From positions 45,936,458 to 46,000,457 of the forward strand of contig CM040126.1 of assembly GCA_022559845.1 (NCBI GenBank): 64,000 nt of DNA, read 5' to 3'. Below the pieces are notes generated by a model. That model did no database searches. It saw only the letters and a list, made by a program, of their open reading frames with translations, and was not told the origin of the DNA. Position 1 is the first letter of the stretch; each line of letters opens with the position of its first letter. The stretch comes from Amorphophallus konjac. Its lineage: Eukaryota > Streptophyta > Magnoliopsida > Alismatales > Araceae. Shown piece by piece: positions 57,938-64,000 of the stretch. The translations under genes were made by a program, and so were the position numbers.

Positions 57938-58302
57938 CTTTTATGATTGTATACTAAAACTTTATGAGCTCAGAAGATTTGCTATCATCATCAAATGCAT
58001 CTTTAATCAATCCGGTCCATTAATCATATCAACATAGGACTAAAGAGGTTTTCATCACATTTGACGCAATTCAACCTATCAATAATCACATATATTGATA
58101 TAACGAACGACATGAATCAAGTATGGATGTGTAGCATGGAAATTACATGTAATGTAATTCAGTCATGCCTATTTTCAACTGGTCCAACTTTATTCTTTAT
58201 TGAGATCAACAAATAATAGAGTGGGAACAAACTGAATTCTTTATTTCTGTAGAAAATATCCCTAAATACAAACTATTTTTAAAATATAAACACAAACTCT
58301 CA

Positions 58303-58980
58303 CTAAACTAGCATATCATCAAATGACAAGACACCCATATGAGTAATATGCTCATGAAAGACCTTGGATGGAAGTCCCTTAGTAAGCGGATCCGCAATCA
58401 TGGAGTTTGTACCAATATGCTCTATAAATATTTCACCACTCTGTACTCTTTCTTTAACAACCAGGAACTTGATGTCTATGTGCTTAAACTTTGTAGAGCT
58501 CCTGTTGTTGTTAGAATATAATACTACTGACTTATTGTCACAAAATATCTTAAGTGGTCTTTCAATTCTATCCACAATTCGCAACCCAGTGACAAAATTT
58601 CGCAACCATATCCCATGATTTGATGCCTCATAACATGCTATAAACTCCGCAGCCATGGTAGAAGAAGTTACAAGTGTCTGCTTAACACTCTTTCATGAAA
58701 TAGCTCCTCCAGCCAATAGGTAAATATAGCCTGATGTGGATCTCTTACTATCTTGGCATCCAGCAAAGTGAGAATCAGAATATCCAATGATCTTTAGTTG
58801 ATCTGATTTTCTATATGTGAGCATGTAGTCCTTTGTTCTTTATAAGTACCGCATGACCCTTTTGGTTGCTTTCTAGTGATCCACTCCTGGATTACTTAAG
58901 TATCTGTCCAACATTCCAACAATGTACGCAATATCCGGACGCGTACAAACCTGAGCATACATAAGACTTCCTATGGCATA
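58303..58980 (-). pseudogene. pol: Copia RNase H and RT tail, broken
   Basis: MAAEFIACYEASNHGIWLRN, CDNKSVVLYSNNN, KFKHIDIKFLVVKERVQSGE and NSMIADPLTKGLPSKVFHEH are the ordered motifs of Copia RNase H, ending GVLSFDDMLV. The segment is in a different frame from the RT upstream and is joined to it by a stretch with stops and frameshifts (58660-59150). The 58-bp-scale region 57935-58302 between it and the AT run is untranslated. Confidence 0.85.
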
Positions 58981-59155
58981 AGGAATCTTCTACATCTCTT
59001 TAACTTCAAAGTCATTTTGGGGCATTGATTGAGACTAAACTTGTCGCCTTTAGCAACGGGGTGTCACCTGGTTTACAGTTCTGCATGCCAAATCTTTTAA
59101 GAACCTTTTCGATATAGCTCTTTTGTGATAACCCAAGGATATTTCGAGAGCGATC

Positions 59156-60079
59156 TCAGTATATCTGTATGCCTAATACAAAAGAGGTATCTCCAAGATC
59201 TTTCATCTCAAAATTTCTTGACAGAAACTTCTTAGTTTCACATAATAAGCCTATATCATTACTGGCAAGCAGTATGTCATCGACATATAAAACCAGATAA
59301 ATATGTTTACTCTCACTAAACTTATGGTATATACAATCATCCACTATATTCATCTCAAAACCAAATGAGATGATAACTTAATGAAATTTGTAATATCATT
59401 GACGAGAAGCTTGCTTAAGTCTATAGATGGATTTCTTTAATTTGTAAACCATATTCTTTGGGTCTCCCGACACAAAATTTTCTGACTGCACCATATATAT
59501 CGTCTCATCAATGTCGCCATTGAGAAACGTAGTCTTTACATCCATCTGATGTAACTCAAGGTCAAAATGTGCCACTAATGTCTTTATTACTCTAAAAGAG
59601 TCTTTAGATGAAACCGGAGAGAAAGTCTCTTTATAATCGATGCCTTCCTTCTGAGTAAAACCCTTAGCGACAAGACGAGCCTTATATCTCTCCACATTAT
59701 CTTTTGAATCCCTTTTGATTTTAAATATCCATTTACAACTAATGGGCTTCGCACCTTCAGGTAACAGGACAAGATCCCAAACATTATTATCGTTCATGGA
59801 CTTTATTTCCTCATTCATAGCATCTATCCACTTTTGAGAATTAGAACTTTGCATGACTTGATGGAAGTTGATTGGATCATCTTCCACCACCCCAATGTCA
59901 ACCTCATATTTTTGGAGAAATATGATATAGTCATCCGGAATTACACTTCTCCTTTCTCTAATGGATCTCCTTAATGGCATTGGTTCTTGAGAGTGTTGAG
60001 TTTGTTCTTCTGAAACAATCTTATTATTTTGAATGGGAGATGCTTGAATATTATCTTGATCTTGAATTACTTCTCGAAC
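59156..60079 (-). pseudogene. pol: Copia integrase end and reverse transcriptase, broken
   Basis: From the right: LRRSIRERRSVIPDDYI is the integrase-RT linker, then SQKWIDAMNEEIKSM, CKWIFKIKRDSKDNVERYKA, GIDYKETFSPV, LELHQMDVKTTFLNGDIDET and MVYKLKKSIYRLKQASRQ. A TGA replaces the conserved Trp there. LVLYVDDILLASNDI holds the active-site YVDD. The right end at 60079 is cut by the Tekay-like LTR; the first five codons of the apparent frame come from that LTR. The rest of the Copia element is outside the window. Confidence 0.88.
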
Positions 60080-63000
60080 TGTAATGCCCGACAATTTATA
60101 GCATTTTATTTAATAAATAAAAATTTTTGCATGCTTAAAAGGGTTGAAATTATTGGTTTATTATACTTATTTATGTCATGAAAATAAATTAAGAGAATTT
60201 TTAAAGGTTAGAAGAAAGTAAAGAGAAAAAAAAATAATAAGCAAAATTTTAAAAAAAATATTTGAGAGTTAATGTGTTTAGATTAGAAGAAGAAAAAAAT
60301 TAAAACAAAAAATAAGGTCAAAAACGTAAAAAAAAATAAGAGGTTGAAAATGAAAAAAAATAAAAATTTTAAAAAAAATTTGGGTGGGGGCGGCCCCACG
60401 CGGGCGGGGCGCGCGCACGCGGGCGGGGCGCACGGGCGGGCGCCGCCCCGCCACCCCCCCTCTTTCGGCCGCAATTGCGGCCGAATATTAAAAAAAAATT
60501 TTTTTTTTTGTTAAAGTTCTATTAACCTAATCTATCTTCCTTCTTTAGTCAAAAAAAAACACATGATATATAAAAAAAGAAAAAATATAGTTTGGTCAAA
60601 AGAAGGTAGGTGGATTTGTAGGTGGAGTTTGAATGTCAAAAATTCTATAAAGGAATCTTTGAATAAATACTTAAATCTACACCCTTGATTAAATGAAGGG
60701 TTAGGATGGATTAAGCCAAAATACCTATAAATAGAAGGACTAGGGGGCTCATTTATCCCTATTGCTGGCTGTGTACGTGAAGGGCTGAAGCAGAAGGTGT
60801 CAAGGTCTTTAAGGAGAGGTTTAAGCATTATTAAGATAAGGGATTAGTATTTTATCTCATTAATTAGCATGGATTAGCATGTTTAAGATGATTTAGCGTA
60901 TGTTAATTAATATCTTTAGATATAGTTAAATCCATAGATCTTTATATCACCATGGGTGATTATAGATTAGTCGAATTTTTATGATATCATTAAGTTAAGG
61001 CATGTGATTAAGGGTAAACTCAAGTAATTAATGTATTATAATTAGCAGCAGTGTATGATACATTTAGAGAGCTTTTAGAATCATGAGATCTAATGTTGTG
61101 AGCCCTCTGTAAAAATTTTCAGGTCTGATTTAATTTATTATTATGTTTATGAATATTTTAATATTATCTTTAATGTGTTCAATTATACTAAAATATTAAA
61201 GGGATGCTATTGAATCACCTAAAATTTTAAGAATACATCTTACTGTGAATCCCATGTATAGAAAAAAATTTCATAATTTCTGGATCACGAATTTTATTTT
61301 AATGAATTTTCATACATAAAAAAATATAAATAATTATATAGAAATTACAGAAATTAAAGTTCATGTTCTCAAAAATTTTATAATTTCACAGACATGTTCT
61401 TACATTAATTTTGTTGTATTCTGAAAAAGTCAATAATTACTGATGCCTGCAAATAATATTACATAATTTTTGATATTTTGTTAGAGGTATAAAATTATAG
61501 GATAAATAGAAATACTATATGGAAATTCTTGAAACTTTACCAGAATGCTAAAATGCATGTTAGAACTAAGTGATGAAATTTTCACCTTAGTCTGATAACA
61601 GAATATTTACTAGTATAATTACCCATGTTTAAATAAATGATTAGAAATTTGAATAAATATTAATACTCTGTGAAAAATTTTGAGAATATTACAGAATTGA
61701 TATAGAGTGCTTTTAAGTTAGTTTTCAGTATATTTTGGTCATTGAAAGTGTTCTGGATGAATTATTTTTGTAAATTATTATAAATTTTAGAAACTGATAT
61801 AAAATTTTATAAAATAGACTTACTTAATGAAAAATGATGAAAATTTTTATGTATAACAATTCTGTCTGAAAAAACATTCTGTAAATTTTTAGAAAATTAT
61901 CTGATCATTTTGGATATATTTAGTTGATTTATTACTCATGATATATATTTATTAGTTAGTGTGAAAAATAGTAATACAGTGTGAAAAATAGTAATGTAGT
62001 GGGAAAAATAATAAAAAGTTTTAAAATCGATATTTCTATTATGGATGATAGTTTGACGAATTATGGTGATTTTTAGAGTGTTGTGAGTAAATTTAGATAA
62101 TTTTTCATGTATAGGAAAATTTATACAATTCTGGAAAAATTAAAATTACGTCATGACAATTTATGAAAATTTTTTGTATAATATTACATGTAAATGTGAT
62201 GTGCAGTAAAAATTTGAGGAATTTCAGAACATGGTAACTAAATTTAGTCAATTTATGATATATGTTGAAATACATGTAATACTAGAAAATTCAAATTACT
62301 GCATGAAAATTTGTGGAAATTTTTATGTGAAATGTTACATATAAATATGATATGCAGAAAAAGTTAAATGATTTTCAGAACATGGTAGCTAAATTTAGTA
62401 AATTTTTAATACATGTTGATATACAAGTAATTCTGTAAAATTATAAATTATGTCTGAAAATTGATGAAATTTTATGTTTGGATTCTTTCTGTAAATATAT
62501 TGATTCCCTGAAATTTCAAGGCATTCTGATACATGTAAACAGATTTAGTAAATTTTGATATATAGATATGTCATTATATTTGAATAACTTGAAATTTTCA
62601 GAAAAAGAAAAATAATTTTCAGCATTGGTATATTAATATTCGCAGAAATATTATTGAGTGGCATGTGTCCATTTCATATAAGTCATATTTATATTTTTAC
62701 CGTACTGTTAGTAATGCCAAATGGATACTGCCACCATAGGGGGAGACTGGAACCAAACTGTAGAAATGCCCCTATAGGGAGGTTCACACTGTACTGGCCT
62801 CGAGGGTAACGGGAAATGAAATCCTGGAGGTAGACAAGTACCACTGGTTAAGGTGGAGAGGACTTCTCCCGGTTCTGCGCAGTAACCAAGACTCATCACT
62901 ACTTACCTAGGTGATCGAGTACCGACTGACTGTCCTTCTAGTGGTGGTTTGGACACTGTGTCTGGCTATTTATACCACTGTTATTTTTTATTGAACTAAA

Positions 63001-63925
63001 GTTGAACAACTGATACTGCCTACTGAATTGATATTGAATTACTTTTATTGTTCACCGAGTCGTTATTTATACGACTATTACTGTTACTGAATCGATATTG
63101 GAACTGCTTTTACTGTTCACTGAAACTATTGTTATTACTCATTTAACTGATATTGAAATTACTGTTGTTGCATTTTTACTGTTACTACATGGTAAATATT
63201 CACTGTTAATGAATCTCCAGTATATCAAATGGTGATTTGGAAAAGGGCAGATTATGTCTGTCTGGATCCCTTCACTATGCGTGAGACTACTCCGCCTAGT
63301 ACTGGAATCATTCTACTGGTAAATGAACTGAGTTACCTTGCATAGTAATATTTACAAATGTTAAATTATCAGTGATAGAATAGAGTTTTATTGTACATGT
63401 TTTATTTGTAAAAGGTTAATAGCATGACTTATGATCACTTTGTAAAATGAAATGCCGTAAATCACTTTTGGTGTGCTCTTACATGTTATGACTGGGGACT
63501 ATGCTAGTCTCTTACTGGGTCTATTCGTAGACTCACCCCGTTGAACATTTTCAGGAGAAGCGGTAGAGGAAAGCGAGGAGTGATCTCGCAGTGTTCTGAC
63601 CGCGTCTTAGAGTTACTTCGAGTTATTATCTTAGGTAGTTGTGTTATGAGTTGTATTGGTTATGTTAAAAAAAAGTGTGTGAAATTTAGATTTGTAATAA
63701 AAGACTTGTGAAATTGTTATCTTTATTTTTATCTATGTGGATGTAGTTATTTGACTGTAAACTGATGAATTGAGTATTTTCATTTCCGCTGCAATGATAT
63801 CTCAGTGTTTATGTGTAATTCTCAATCGCAATTGTACCGCTTGGGTTGTTCCCACTGTGACGTCTTGACCGGGATCCGACGTGAGTCTTTACGACTGGAC
63901 CGGGTCTCCGAGTTGGGGGGTCACA
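60080..63925 (+). repeat. 5' LTR of a Tekay-like element inserted in Copia pol
   Basis: It starts TGTAATGCCCGAC, right after the Copia frame, and ends GGGGGGTCACA (63925). A PBS TGGTATCAAAGCCC follows at 63931-63944. TATA box CCTATAAATAG at about 60724-60734. U3 includes a GC-rich block with repeats of GCGGGCGGGGCGC (60385-60480). 60800-62690 is very AT-rich and gene-free, with the phrases TTAGTAAATTTTNATA and GAAATTTT repeated. Its partner LTR would be right of the window. Confidence 0.85.
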
Positions 63926-64000
63926 GAGAGTGGTATCAAAGCCCAAGATTGAGAATTTACATAAATGGTCATCAGCTTAATCCACATTCTAAAAATCCTT

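Overview
This window is repeat-dominated nuclear DNA of a flowering plant. Everything recognisable is LTR retrotransposon: a Tat-lineage Ty3 element, Ty3 chromoviruses with chromodomains, a Tekay-like non-autonomous element, a Sirevirus-like Copia element and a second Copia element. I see no ordinary host gene, tRNA, rRNA or CRISPR array. There is one assembly gap of 100 Ns (53995-54094). Layout, left to right: 1-2853 is LTR-like DNA with a hairpin array, a minus-strand TATA box and about 44 copies of an 11-13 bp motif, mostly in 27-bp register. 2854-4085 is a broken plant-mobile-domain-like ORF on the plus strand, antisense to its neighbour. 5753-12017 plus 26432-31135 are the two halves of one minus-strand Tat-lineage element, called element C. 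Its leader is at 31136-31428 and 42926-43965, and its 5' LTR at 43966-45740. C has been broken three times: by a 3-kb non-coding insertion in RNase H (7380-10388), by chromovirus A at the start of RT (12018-26426, target duplication GAATC), and by a Tekay-like large non-coding element in the leader (31429-42920, target duplication TGAGT). Two of these are themselves nested. Chromovirus B (16991-24099, target duplication CTTAG) sits in the leader of its relative A. A 2167-bp solo LTR (33694-35860, target duplication CTACC) sits in the 5' LTR of the non-coding element. 45741-46723 is a diverged fragment of the same LTR class, cut by a Sirevirus-like element starting at 46724 (LTR, PBS, gag with zinc knuckles, no visible pol, and a TATA-preceded transposon-protein ORF at 52506). 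54095-56472 is unassigned LTR-like DNA, followed by a minus-strand Copia element (56473-60079) cut by a Tekay-like LTR (60080-63925) whose PBS is near the right edge. Two things stand out. First, A and B are gag plus chromodomain elements that share one deletion of protease, RT, RNase H and most of integrase, and both keep an open, similar reading frame of unknown function. They therefore look like a transposing non-autonomous lineage. Second, arrays of short dyads occur in the LTRs or leaders of several unrelated families. Within an array the outer span is nearly fixed (about 19 nt in the Tat element, 20 nt in the Tekay-like element) while stem and loop sequences vary. I know of no description of this as a shared property of retrotransposon leaders. 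All calls were made by eye from sequence, without database searches.
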